Source: Triops longicaudatus
Lineage: Eukaryota > Arthropoda > Branchiopoda > Notostraca > Triopsidae
Length of the DNA stretch: 64,000 nt
Assembly (NCBI GenBank): GCA_022885665.1
Contig: JAGQDJ010000061.1
Span: 1 to 64,000 of the forward strand
Direction of reading: 5' to 3'
Shown here in pieces: positions 34,728 through 46,617 of this stretch. The notes below the pieces were generated by a model. The model made no database searches. It was not told the DNA's origin and saw only the letters and a list, made by a program, of their open reading frames with translations. The number at the start of each line of letters is the position of its first letter. Within the stretch, counting starts at the first letter, position 1. The translations under genes were made by a program, and so were the position numbers.

Positions 34728-36349
34728 TCTGCCTGAGGTTTTAAAGAAAAATACGAAGAATTAGAAAAATGCAAGAAAATGCTTGAAATAATGTATGTAA
34801 CACTAAAATATAAATATCAGAGAATAAATGGAGCAAAAAGTTAAGAAAATGTGAAATCAAAAGGAAAACGACGATTCGAGAGAATTTTAAAGCAACAGAA
34901 ACTAAAAGAAAATAAAAATTAATGAAAAGTTTAAAGAATATTATGTATTATTTCCTGAAATACAGAACAATATTTCCTGAAATACAAAACAATGGAAAAG
35001 GAGTTAGAAAACAACAATTATTAATTGTTATAAGGGTGCCAATTACTAGAAAAGTTGCTAAAAACAATACAAATCTGAAGAAACTGGACGAAAAGCGTTG
35101 GGACGAGAAGGTCAGAAACAACTAATTTTAGGGCATTAATAAAGGAGATTTAAGACTTACATTGATGCGAAAAGGGTGGAGAGTTTCATGGGGAAAGATT
35201 TAGTATAATGGCAGAAGAAAATCACGGTCTAAAGATGAGAGAAATACGGAGAATTAAGAGTTGGAGTTTTCCACGGTTCTAAATAGTAAACAATGTCGGC
35301 CTTTTGACTTTCTGGAATACGAGCGAAGAAGGGGAATATGTAGTCGCATTAGGCTAAGGAAAGTTATGGTGAAATATTGGGAAACTGCCGATTTGATGCA
35401 AAAATATTGAAATATTTCTTCCGATGTGGTATTTATTTATATAGCTGAAACACAAGAATTGTACTTTGCAGTTATAAGGATGTACAAAAGTCATTCTTAC
35501 GATTCGAAAGCCTTGAAAAGTGTAAGCATTCTTGTCTCTATGATACGAAACGTTGTGTATAAAGAAAAAGAACTACTAAAACGGATTAATTTATGAGAAT
35601 GTTAATGATTCTTAGGGAAAGTGGCATTTCCGTAAAGCACATATTAATGTAAATTGTTTAAAAAGAAAATTTCAAATATATTGTACACCGTCTAGCGGAT
35701 GCGTCGTTGACTGCATGTCGAGAAGAGTTGGCGAGCGGATGGAAATGAAAAGATATTTTTGGAAAAGGCCTGACCAGCTAAAAACTTAGCTCAAATTTTT
35801 GCAGTTTAGCGTTTCCGAAAAAATCTTACGTTTCTGTGTACATTCTCCGAATGTTCGATTTTGGAAAAGAGAGTTTTTGGTTCATTATGCTCAAAATCGA
35901 AACGAAAGACCCATATTGAAACTAAAATTTGGAAGAATTATGTACTTCCATTTCACGTACTACACAAACTTAAATAAAAAAACACATTTTTTTCACAGGA
36001 AATTTTAATATATTAATCGTTAACTGCAGCGCAAAGGGAAACGAATATACAAAACAGGACGCAGTTACAATAAGCGCATTCATTTCCGTGAAAGGGTTAA
36101 GAAAACTAAAAACGTACAATACAATATTACACTGCTTAAACCCAATTTCAGCCCTTTTGACTTCTTCCCTTTTCTTCACTCATAACTTCTCGCTGCATTT
36201 TTTGGCAATATCACAGCCTTTCCAACTTCCATTTTTCATCCCCCCGGGCAGTACGGAAAATTCAACAGTTATGAAAAGAAAACAAAGTACATATTTTCTG
36301 CACAAGTACAAAATGCAATTCTAACCTCCTGAAAATCATATTTACAAAG
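34728..36349. other. Gap between USP1 start and DENND1 end
   Basis: AT-rich, no gene recognised. It must contain the USP1 promoter (right of 34727) and the 3' end of DENND1 (left of 36350). No AATAAA on the minus strand is evident close to the DENND1 stop. Confidence 0.6.
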
Positions 36350-39300
36350 TCAAAGCTGTTCAAAAGTAGTCCATTCGTGTTTCTTCTCCGAAAGGGGGCG
36401 TTGCTTATGTTCGGATTGGACGTTAGACTGGGCGTGGGCTACGGGCGGACCTAAGTTAGACCGCGTGAAGGCCAACAAGTTCGAAAAGACATCTGGTCCA
36501 AGCCCCGCCCTTCCGGGGTAGCTTGGCAGCCGTGATCCGTTCCCATTGGCTGCTATTGTCGCCGGTCGGGTGGCTAAAGTACTACTGGTAGGAGTGGTGG
36601 CAGCAGTTTCGGGTGGCAGGGCGTGATTCCTGGCTAAAGTTTTATGCACAGGATACAACGGATTCGAAACGACTGGCTGAGTACTGGCAGGGCTAGTGGA
36701 ACGCGCCAATGGATCAAACTCCTCATCCGGACCCAGGGCCAAACTGTCTAATTTTATCAAATCTTGCGAAGAATCCTACAAAAATGCTCTATTTAGTTAC
36801 TTTCCGCTCTTTTGTTACTTCCAGTACAGAAAGTACTGGAAGTAACAAAAAATTGACAGTTAACGCAAAGAAACTCTGCAACAATGATATCTAACAATCT
36901 GCAACGGTGTTTTCAAACGGTTCGCTACTCGAACGCGAATAGTTGTTCAAGTTCTGCAATGAATCCCAGAGAATCACTCTATTTAGTTAGAATCGACTAT
37001 CTGTAATAAAATACTGCTAAAAAAACACCCAAAATCGGCAGATGAAGCAACGAAAAGTGTTAAATCTCAGTCTGCAACGGTCTTTCCAAACTGTATGCGG
37101 TTCAAGCTCGTAAAGTTGTTCAAATCCTAGGACACATCCAACAGAACCCCTCTATTTATTTACGATATACTCTAACGCAACCAAAACGTACCCCAAAACG
37201 CGCCAAATAGGAACAGAAATCCCCAAAAAGTGTGAAACAATGAACAAGGCTTTTTCAAACTGTTCGAGGTTCAAACACGAACTGGGAATTCGCTGTACGC
37301 TACGCTTAATGCACGACGCTTTCTACCCAAGCTTAGATACAGCACAAACGCAAAATAAGTTCGAAAAACCAACACACCTGCTGATGAACCGTACTTGTAC
37401 CCATTTCAGGACGCCTTCTACAGCGAGGTGGGGGGAGGGGCAACGGGAGAGCAGGGTTGGCTACGCTATGCAGAAAAGAACCCGCAACCGTAGTGCCCAT
37501 CACAGTAGAAGCTCCACCTCCCAGCGTGGTATGACTACGTGCCAAAGGCGGCCGCAGCGCCAAATGGCTGACTGGGCTGTGAATCGCGGTTTGGTGCAAG
37601 AAACTGGTTCGCGGCACCCAACACGGGCTCGGAACTGGGATCTGAGGTTGTGCAGGGGGAGGTGGGCTGGGCGAGGACAACGCGACGGGTGAGACGGGTG
37701 AACCCAACAACGGGGACTGTGGTGAATCCGCGGATAAGCTGGGTTTCAGCTACAAAATGTAATCAAGCCATACAAATACAACAAAAATATACTCAAAAAC
37801 TTATTAAAATCCCCCTTCGCCCAAGCAGGTGAAAAGTACACAGAATTATTAAATACGCATTTTGAATCTTAAAAAGCGGAAATAGCCGATAACTTACAGA
37901 TCGGTCAATTACAGGTGGCGTCTTGGAACGTTCTGGGGGCGACGCTGGCGACATCACGCAAGACGCTTGCTGAAAGAAGTCTTGCATGTCGCCCATCAAG
38001 TCGAGGTTTAATGGTGCCAAGCCTAAATCATCCTCGCTTTCGGGCGACAAACTCTTCTCCCGCGCTAGCCCGTTGCCATTGCTACAACAATGAAAACACA
38101 GACTAGCCATAAGACGCCATTTCAAAGACTTACGGCAGGTTCACACTTACATTTGTGTATTACAGCGCCGTATGTCGTAAGGTGCTATCGCTACGGAGCT
38201 TTTGGGCTCCAGTTTGGGTGAAGAGGGCGCTGAACGCGGTTTATCAGGACTCGTTTGCGGTCGAACGTACCTGACGTAGCTGTCTCCGCCCCTTAAGCCT
38301 GGCAGCTCGGGAAAACTGGTTTTATGCCTGAAGGCCGATTTGCCCCGCTCTTTCGCCGCTTTCGTTGATTGTTTCATGGAACTTACTGCATTTTTCATAG
38401 CAGGATTTGCCTTAAGAAGAACAAAAACGTAAAGAAATTGAAAATTATATGTTCGTCTCTATCATGCACTTTTGAACGTATTCCTTGACAATAACCAAAA
38501 TAAACAAAACGAAAGTATAAGAATACATGATAAATGCACAAAAGACGTATCCTTAAACCAAGGTTTTTAATATCATCGCTAGAGGCGCTATTCGAAAGCT
38601 GCCATACTTGGACATGTTTACGTTAAAATCGCAATTCGTGGTACAGGTGAAGCTGTAGTTCGCGGTTCAATGACCAAAAACAATTTTCACTCTTAATATT
38701 TTTGTGTTTTTTCTACTTTGTTTTACTAATAGTAATAAACTAAACAAACAACAAACTAAACAATAAATTAGCAACAATATGATCGACTGCTTAACAAACT
38801 ATGGAACATATTGATAAGGTGAACGTAACGTTAGCCAGACATAATGACTTTCCAACTGGCGCCTCTAGTGGCACAACTAAGTTGAATCCGTTTGTAAACA
38901 TTGCCCAGAAACGAGCAACACTGTACAAATACACTTAAACAGTAAGAAAACGAAACCAACACACCGCACTATTAAAAATTTGGACGACAAAACTTAAATA
39001 ATCATTAGGAAAATGTCAACTAAAATGTAAACAAACACAAATAAATGCCTTGAAACTGCGAAAAATGCAATAAATCACAAAAATAAACTAAAATTACAAA
39101 AGTTAAACAAAAGTCGTATATTTTACGAAAAAATAGAGTTAAACTAAAACAACTAAGTCTAATAAAATTTAAATCTAATACCTCAGATAACGCTAAAAAG
39201 CTAAAATCAACGAAATTTGAATTCAAATGACTAAAATTGACTACAAAAATATCTTTCCTTACAGTTTCTTTCACTTTTTTGAGCAAAGCGCCACTTTCTT

Positions 39301-42300
39301 TCCTGAAATTCGAGAGCCATTCTTTGTACTGCTGCCCAATACGGCCATTGGTGCGGTCTGAGAACAAGAAGACTTCTTTTTCGAATTCGTTAGTGAAACC
39401 TTCGCCGGAATTAAGAGCGTATAACCGTTCCTCAATGAACTAAATAAAAAAAAATCGCATTAATCCACCAAAATTTTTTTTTCAAAAATCAATTTTTAAA
39501 TTTAACGGATATTCCAATTTCCTCGGAGACCATTCTCGTTAAAGAAATCATTAAAAAATCCTAAAATACATGTTCCTAATTTGTAGTATTTTTTTTTTTT
39601 TGCCAAACCATTATTTTTTTTAGTTTTTTTGTAAGTTTTATTTGCAATGTAAAGAAAAATTCCAGTGATTTACAAGTCTTTAAGCTAATTCAGTTTAATT
39701 TAACTTGCTTTTGTTTATTTCGTTACGTAATTGGGCTATTTTACAGCTACAACTGGAAAAATAGCAAAAGTTTTTTTTAATAAATTTTTATAGCTTTAAT
39801 TTTCATAAATGCATTTTTACTTATTACTATTTTTAAAAAATCAGGTACTTGGCGGAAAGTTTGGAGTTGCAACATATTTCTGAGAAAAGGCTGCACTGCG
39901 GACGATCGAGATTGCACGAACGCGTGTTCGTCGAACGAAATTTGTTCGCCTGGCCGGAATTTGAGCGCGTCTCGGTACCCTCCGATTAGATGGACCAACG
40001 CTCTTAAAAACACACGCGCTACGCCGTCGCCTGTTGTCGTCGCCGCTGTCCTCAACTTTGCTTTCATTTGCGATACCTGGAAAAAATAACAAAATTAAAA
40101 CATTAACAGTAACACCCTTGAAACAATTACGTTAGGTTTCTATGTTTCTATACATGTCTGAAAGTAACAGAATAACGTTTGTTTACGTCAATTTTCCAAG
40201 TTCTAACTTAGAGAGTTCGTTTAAGTTTCTTAAATTTACAGTTACTTAAATATTGAAGTTGGACTAGTCTAGTAGTCTTACGATTTCCGGTGGCAACAAT
40301 TCCAAGTCGTTAGACGGCGCTTCGAATTGATTCGTATCCAAGTCGAGTATCACGCAATCGCCAATTTCACTCCGTCGCACACGCTGTAATCAAACCCACA
40401 CAAATCCATTCAATTTTATGTGAATTTTCTCTAATTGTATTCCTCCATTTCTCCCGTTTTTTAGCAAGGTGTAGTCCAAATACGGTTCACCAACTTGCCA
40501 CTCGGAGCGCGGGGCGTTGAAAGATCCCATTTCCCCAGCTTAATGCACTATACTAACTGCACGGCCAACTGATCAACAATGAAATTCTCCCTCTTGCCCA
40601 AGCAATGCCTGTGGCCTCAAGGAATTTTCGCGAGCGATATAACTAACTCAGTATTGAACCTCACGCAAGGCTTTGGCAAGGAGAACATTTCATTGTTTAA
40701 CCAGTTGACCGTGCAGCTAGCATCGAGCATTCCACTGTGGAAGCTGGTTCTGAATTAGTTCTTTTTGACTACTTTTATAAAGAAAATACAAGCGCTTGGT
40801 CCCTTTATGGCGGTAAAGTAATGCACTCTAGGGACAATATGGTGAACTGACTTCGGATATGACGTATTGCTCGCTATTTTTTATAATTTGTTTTTACTAT
40901 TAGTTGTTACTATTAGTTTCTGAAGAACAAGATTGTGACGTACTTCGAAGGTGGTTGTGGGTACGCCAATGAGAAACGGCATAGGAGCTGACAAATAGTC
41001 CACGAGATGGCGGGGCAGCACTGGGATATAAATGTGTTGCCAGCTCATTGGGTAAATTAGGGAATTGGCAGCTTGAATGCAGGCACTGAGGCGTGACAGT
41101 TTCGTCGATTTCATGATAATGCGCCGTTCCTGCAGCATGGACGCGAAGATGGACATCGTGTTGTGTGGATCCACTGCTGACCAATACTCGACCAAGTTCC
41201 GCTTTAAAAAAAAGTTACAAATTTGGCACACGCGTGGTCACCACAACAACAATAAAAAAAAACATAAAACATTTAAGATACATATTTTAAATGCGAATTT
41301 TTAGACAAACCCGTATATAAGAGACACTTGAAGTCTAGTCTCTTACATCCGGGTTTTCTATCTTTGGATGTTAATAAATCCAAACTTACATCTTCAGGGA
41401 GGCTGGGCAGTTTGTATGTGTTCGGGCACGTGCACGTGAATACCTGAAACGAACACAAATTTGAAACCTCAATTATTAAAACCCAAAACATCGTCAAAGT
41501 CAAAAAAATAGGAAAAAAACGAAAAAATTTAATGGAAAGAAACTGTCATAATTTACCTTTGGCACTGAACCATAAGTTAACCGTAAAATATTGCTAGGCT
41601 CGGGTACATGATGTTTGTAAAGACTATCCAGGAATCTCGGCAAATCGCCCGGACTGTTTTGCATCAACTCCGCAATTTGGTTTAAAATCCTTAAAAATGC
41701 CGAAATTAATAAAAACCCCATTTTTCAACAGACTAGTCGTCGAAATTACATTAATTCTCATTAAAAACGGTACCATTTGCTCTATTACACCATACCACCT
41801 TGTCCTATTTATTTTCGGTCTTCCCTTGTACGGTGTCATACTTGCTGAAAATAAGCTGGGACGTCATAAATACTGATACTATAGTAACTGTCCCCCATTA
41901 TTTTGGCTCCCATTAAAGCTAGCACACTCCAACAATAAAAAACAAGTACAGGTCAACTGTAGAAGTCATACTAACACGTTCCACTTCATTTTGAACATTC
42001 TAACACTTGCAAACATTGCTAAGAGTAAACGGGTGCAATTCCACTGCAAAACCACAGCGAACTGTCCCACTTTATTTTAGACACCACCCAATGATCAAAT
42101 GCTGGGCAAGAGCGTGGCTACAAAAACGGCTGAAGTTCGCTATGAAAGCCATGCAGCTCTGCAACCTTGCAAGCCCTTTATTTTGCATGCAACCCCTTTA
42201 TTTTAGCCTTTGAATAGTATGGTTTAGAAAGAAACGGGACTTTTAGCCTATTATCCCAGTATTACAGCGTTCCACTTATTTTTGGACACGTAATGAAACG

Positions 42301-43068
42301 CAAAAATGGCTCAGAAGTTATGGAACTGGTGCACATAGGAGTTATAGGAAAATAATCCCGTTTCTTTTAGTAGTCTTGATAAATATCTAAAATTTTATTA
42401 AAATCGTAAAAAAAAAGGAATTTCGTGAAAATTTTTTACTTGTAGAAGAAATCATGCCAAGGAATATAGCTAATAACGAGTAAAGCTGTCTCAGCTTGAG
42501 GAGCGAGGCGACAAAATCCAAAAGTCCATTTGGAGTCTCCGCTGGTGAGCACAAACGAGAAATGTTGTACTCTTTCACTGGAAATAGAACAAAAAATCAT
42601 TAATTCATTCCCTTGTTATTTCTGTCTTATTATTACTTCCAACTTAAGCCACTTTACAGCTTTTTTTCACTCAAAAAGGCTTAAATTCCAACTTAATTTT
42701 TCCTAATCTAATCTAACTTAGTGTAACCTGACTTAAGCAAGCCTTACCAACTAAGTCAATCTTATTCAAAACTAACTGTGTAACACAATTTAACCTATTA
42801 TAAATTAAGAAAGTTTAATACTTGGAAATGTCACACGGGAATGCAAATTGCGGAATGGGTTTCAAAATTTCATCTTCTTTAAAACTGTCCGGGAATTTGT
42901 GCACAATCCAGGGTTGTTCGTTGGTCGTTTGCGGGGCTACAACTTCACAAAAGCACTCAATCAGGTGAACTGGATGTTCCCTGTACCGCAAACAAGAAAA
43001 TAAACAAGAAATTATCAGAAAGCTTGCAACAATTAAATAATCGATTTTTACCTGATTCGCGAGCCCAT
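36350..43068 (-). CDS. DENND1: DENN domain protein 1 (connecdenn), Rab35 exchange factor
   Basis: Thirteen exons join in phase to 835 residues: 43052-43068, 42822-42980, 42440-42577, 41557-41689, 41390-41443, 40944-41201, 40282-40383, 39849-40076, 39263-39439, 38151-38410, 37898-38081, 37378-37749, 36350-36775. The start M-G-S-R-I-R is family-typical and sits on a tiny 17-bp exon. The DENN core has N-L-V-E-Y-W-S-A-V-D, W-Q-H-I-Y-I-P-V-L-P and A-P-M-P-F-L-I-G-V; the dDENN part has T-T-G-D-G-V-A-R-V-F-L-R and L-N-S-G-E-G-F. The Pro/Ser-rich tail (exons 10-13) contains F-D-P-L and ends W-T-T-F-E-Q-L, a WxxF-type motif of the sort that binds AP-2. Connecdenns activate Rab35 on clathrin vesicles and endosomes. 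Vertebrate paralogs A/B/C cannot be told apart here, and invertebrates usually have one gene. Confidence 0.92.
36810..36850. repeat. Perfect 18-bp hairpin in a DENND1 intron
   Basis: TTTTGTTACTTCCAGTAC (36810-36827), loop AGAAA, then its exact reverse complement (36833-36850), in the intron between exons 12 and 13. Confidence 0.95.
41307..41356. repeat. Inverted repeat of the GTCTCTTACATCCGGGTTT family
   Basis: Left arm 41307-41325 and right arm GTCTCTTACATCCGGGTTT (41338-41356) match with two mismatches in 19, with a 12-nt loop. It lies in a DENND1 intron. The same arm recurs several times at 57.4-58.0 kb, so this is a dispersed family. Confidence 0.8.
41888..42289. mobile_element. Tc1/mariner-end-like motifs clustered in a DENND1 intron
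   Basis: Variants of TGTCCCACTTTATTTTGGAC start at 41888, 41977, 42062 and 42267; further single copies are near 44815 (TSEN34 intron) and 45602 (TRMT112 intron). Such GTCCCA-ATTTT-GG-CAC strings resemble terminal sequences of Tc1/mariner elements. No transposase frame is present. The cluster is probably a nest of short non-autonomous remnants. Confidence 0.4.
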
Positions 43069-43519
43069 AATTATTTATATATGAGTTTACGTTACAAACC
43101 CATGACTTTTTAGATTTTAAGGCAGGAATTTGACACAATTGTGAGAGACGAACTCGGAAGCTCAAAACAAAATGCTCCAATCCTTTCTCTCCTCCCCCTT
43201 TCCACATCCGCCCTGGAGGAATCCCAGATACGCGTGACGTCACAGGATTCCTGACATGGATGATCGGCGCTGAAACCGGAAGATTGTGACATTTTTATCG
43301 TACTCTTGGACTCTTTTTCATACTGTATAAGGATTTTACAATCATAGGTAAGTTATAGAGTGCAAAAAGAGATTCAAAATACTTGTAAAAATGTATTGGT
43401 AATTTTTTTACTGTAATGTTTTAAAAGCTTACCAAGAGTAGTCGATATCGCTGTATGTCGATATGAACCTCAACGATTCGATTCCAAAGATGCTTGTTTT
43501 GATTTGAAATGGCGGTAAG
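43069..43519. promoter_or_regulatory. Head-to-head promoter of DENND1 and TSEN34
   Basis: Only 451 bp separate the two start codons, which point away from each other. The segment contains a perfect CRE palindrome TGACGTCA (43235-43242), an ETS-type CCGGAAG (43276-43282) and a pyrimidine tract at 43183-43203. CREB and ETS/GABP sites are common in shared promoters of housekeeping genes. Transcription starts are not visible. Confidence 0.6.
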
Positions 43520-45204
43520 ATGGAAGAACACGTGTCAAGCGACATAAAACCTCAAGAAAATCATGAACATGTTACCAATAAAATAGAAGTAATTTTCCAG
43601 AATAATGCGTACCTCGTCTGGAGCATAGATGGTAATCTTTTCACCTTCTAGAAGGAAAGCTTAACTGCTATAAAATGATAAATGCAGGAACGTGTTACGT
43701 TCGCAATTAAAATTAATGTCTTTCGTAGATATTCGGCGTTTAAGACAGCAATGTAGGATAGTAGGCTCGTTAGTAGGTCCGTCAGCCTCGCATCCACGTC
43801 AAGATGGTGAACACGGCATACCTTTGGAAATAATGGTAGAAGAAGTCGCACTATTGGTGGAAAAAGGGATCGCCAAATTGGTAGAATACCCTGAATTAAT
43901 TAACCCTACAACGGAATACGGAGATTATGTCAATTCTGCGCGACAGAATGCTTGCGAGAGTCAAGTAATTAAAAAAAATTAAATCCGAATTTTCACGTTT
44001 TAAGAATTGAATTTATTAATTGATAATTCAGTAAACTCGTTTTTGAGGCTTTTTGGACGTTTCATCTCACGTTCTTTTTTTCCAGATTAAGGAGTACGTG
44101 CAAAAGCGTAAAGAGTTCATTTTAGCCAAAGCAGGCATGATTTTATCCGGAAAACGCAAAAAGTTTGAAAAAGAACACCCAAACGCCAATTTTAACCCAG
44201 ATCAAGCGTTAGAAGAAGAACTAGAGAAAATTACACCCTTTCCTGAAGCTTCAACCAAAATTCCCCTATTTATAAGTAGCAAAATGTTCCTTTTAAAGAA
44301 CAATTTAAATTTGTTTTCATTTTCAACGCAGGTCATCCGTGTTTATCAAGTTATAAGCGCATAGAGATTGATTTGCCTGTGCCGAACGATACAGAATCCG
44401 TTAGACGGAAAGCTTACGCTGCATTATGGGAAAAAGGCTTGTATTTAACTTCTGGAGAGAAGTTTGGAGGCGATTTTTTAGTTTATCCAAGTAAAATATG
44501 CGTATTTTCTTACTTTTTAACCGTAAAAGAAAGTCTACGCTGTTTTAGATAGCTCATTGATCGTTTTCAAATATTTTTAACAAAATTTCAATAGATTTAT
44601 TTTTTTCATTTTTGTAAAAGAAATTGAAGCAAAATCTCAATTTTGCAATTTTTTTCTTAAAACGCAAGTAAAATCGATTGCAAATTTATCAATATTTAAC
44701 ACTGCAAACAAATTTTAAACAGTATTCCAATTTTCCCCTTTTTTTTGTGTTTTTGAAGCAAAAACCCTAGTGTCATTAAGAAACAAGTACAGTGTAAAGG
44801 AATATCCTTCGTAAGCTGTCCCATATCATTCTGACCATGTTCAGCGTGTTGGAATCAAGTTCATTAAACCGGATCTATATATTTCACACAGGCCTACTAA
44901 AGCGTGCTTATGCATATAATCGAAACAAAAAATTCATAAAATTAAATCTTTCGCTCATATAATTGGGTCTCAGTTAATATAGTCGATACAACTAGGTTTA
45001 CACACGAATTTTTCGTTTTTTCAAGGTGATCCTTGTGTTTGCCACGCCCAGTGTATAGCGGTATGCCTCACGGGACCTATAACAGGCCGGGAACTCGTGA
45101 GTAAAGGCAGGCTGGGTACTAGTGTGAAAAAAACGGTTGTATTTTGCTATGAACACGAGCGCGAAATTAAGTTCCAGTCAATTCAGTGGATGAGCCTTAG
45201 CTGA
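43520..45204 (+). CDS. TSEN34: tRNA-splicing endonuclease subunit Sen34
   Basis: Exons 43520-43631, 43729-43964, 44086-44275, 44332-44490 and 45026-45204 join in phase to 291 residues (human 310). The N-terminal domain has L-V-W-S-I-D-D-I-R-R-L-R and I-P-L-E-I-M-V-E-E-V-A-L-L, like other TSEN34 proteins. The catalytic domain has A-Y-A-A-L-W-E-K-G-L-Y-L-T and K-F-G-G-D-F-L-V-Y. The Tyr (of F-L-V-Y), His (of C-V-C-H-A-Q) and Lys (of G-T-S-V-K-K) of the RNase triad are present, and the end I-Q-W-M-S-L-S fits the family. With TSEN2, TSEN15 and TSEN54 it cuts introns from pre-tRNAs; TSEN34 cleaves the 3' splice site. It shares a promoter with DENND1 and converges on TRMT112. Confidence 0.92.
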
Positions 45205-45259
45205 CAATGCGATGAACCAAAATTTGTGCGGGTTTTAATTGGCGAAACACTTTTTTTGC

Positions 45260-45269
45260 TTTATTTATT
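45260..45269 (-). terminator. Polyadenylation signal of TRMT112
   Basis: Plus-strand TTTATTTATT is AATAAATAAA on the minus strand, 34-43 bp past the TRMT112 stop. It also lies only 56 bp past the opposing TSEN34 stop. Confidence 0.6.
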
Positions 45270-45302
45270 GTAGTTATTTTGTTTCAACTTGAAATACATG
45301 CT

Positions 45303-46202
45303 TTAAACCTCGTCTTCGTTGACGAGCATGTTAGGAATGCCATCCGTGATAGGAAACTTTCGTCCAGTTTCGGGACAAACTAATTCACCATTAATGATCT
45401 CGACTTCTAACATGACGTGATGCGCCTTTTTGAGAAACTCTTCGTTCACGTCGTAATCTTCTGGTACGGTCTCGGGCAGATCTTGCAGCTTACCCACCTG
45501 AATAAGAAATTAATGAAAATTTTGTGAAATTAAAGCTCAAAACGCTAAAAATGTAGAAAATCAACTGAAAAATGGTACAGACCCTATTGAACTGCACAGG
45601 AGTGTGTCCCATTTTATTATGATCACGAAAGTTACTGTGGAACAAACGCTTAATTCGATGTTGATTTCACAAAAAAAAAAATTGCGGTGTTTTGGTGAAC
45701 TAATTACCATGATTGGTCAACTTCGCGCAGTTTACTCTTTAAGATAATTAAATAATGAAGTAAAAAATTACTGTATAGAACTTTCGTAAACAAATTTAAT
45801 TAAACAGAGCAATTAGGCGTTTTTAACAAAAAATCTGTGGGAAAAAAAAAACACGAATACACACCAATGGCGTGTCAAACCATGCTCTCTTATAACACAT
45901 TTCTGACAAATTCTTTAAAAATAAATGAGTGTTACATTTTCGGCAGCTTGACGTAAAGCGGGCCACTCAACTTTGGGAATCATGCGTGCCACAAATTCTG
46001 GATTAAAATCCACTTCCAGGTTTTTTATTTCATTCACCTGATGAAAATAAAAAGTGTTTTTTAACTTCAAACGTAAAAAATCTCCATTAACGCTTTAATA
46101 AAAATTGAGTTAATATTTTCTTACAATGATTTGTAAGGGATAACCCGTAGTAACGCCCTTAATACACCGGGAAGTAAGAAAATTATGCGTCAGTAATTTC
46201 AT
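45303..46202 (-). CDS. TRMT112: Multifunctional methyltransferase subunit TRM112
   Basis: Exons 46125-46202, 45936-46037 and 45303-45497 give 124 residues (human 125). The start M-K-L-L-T-H-N-F-L is almost universal in this family; then D-F-N-P-E-F-V-A-R-M-I-P-K-V-E-W-P-A-L, and the C-terminal zinc-ribbon part L-V-C-P-E-T-G-R-K-F-P-I and G-I-P-N-M-L. The protein is an obligate partner and stabiliser of several methyltransferases acting on tRNA, rRNA and eRF1 (for example TRMT11, BUD23, METTL5, HEMK2). An open frame continues upstream of the ATG to 46403 but lacks family similarity, so the ATG at 46200-46202 is chosen. The minus-strand AATAAATAAA at 45260-45269 is a probable polyA signal. Confidence 0.94.
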
Positions 46203-46617
46203 TTCGACTGTAGTGATACTAATTTGCGCTAAGAAAACACGTGCTAATGTTGACTTGCTGTGTTGGATAAGCCAAACTGGTTCGTTGCCTGCATAAGGTG
46301 CCCTAAGCCTACCCTGGAACTGTTCTAGAGTGATTTGGGTATCGTTGTTAGCGTAAGACCGTGATGGCGCCAACGGAAGAGCTATGTGCTCTCGGTGCAG
46401 CAAGTTCGGCTTCTAAAAAGTGGCAATAATTTAATATTTTAATTTAAAATACTTTGCTGTACCAAAATTATTTTATCTGCATCTAGTTTAAGTTAAGCTT
46501 TAGTATTAGTTAAGTCTCGAAGTGATATTTTACATTTCAAAAACTTCAATCCAAAGTTGTGGTCGATTACAGACCCACTTGGCAACGTTCACTACCAGTC
46601 CCTTCTGTTTTGACATC
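46203..46617. promoter_or_regulatory. Head-to-head promoter of TRMT112 and RPL7 with a TOP start
   Basis: 415 bp separate the opposing start codons. Next to the RPL7 ATG is a pyrimidine run (about 46600-46610, TCCCTTCTGTTTT), the form of a 5' terminal oligopyrimidine (TOP) tract, implying a very short leader of about 17-20 nt and growth-linked (TOR-dependent) translation as for other ribosomal protein mRNAs. Confidence 0.6.

Noticed and set aside
46110..46403. N-terminally extended TRMT112 frame
   Set aside because: The family start M-K-L-L-T-H-N is at 46202, and the upstream extension has no similarity to TRM112 proteins.
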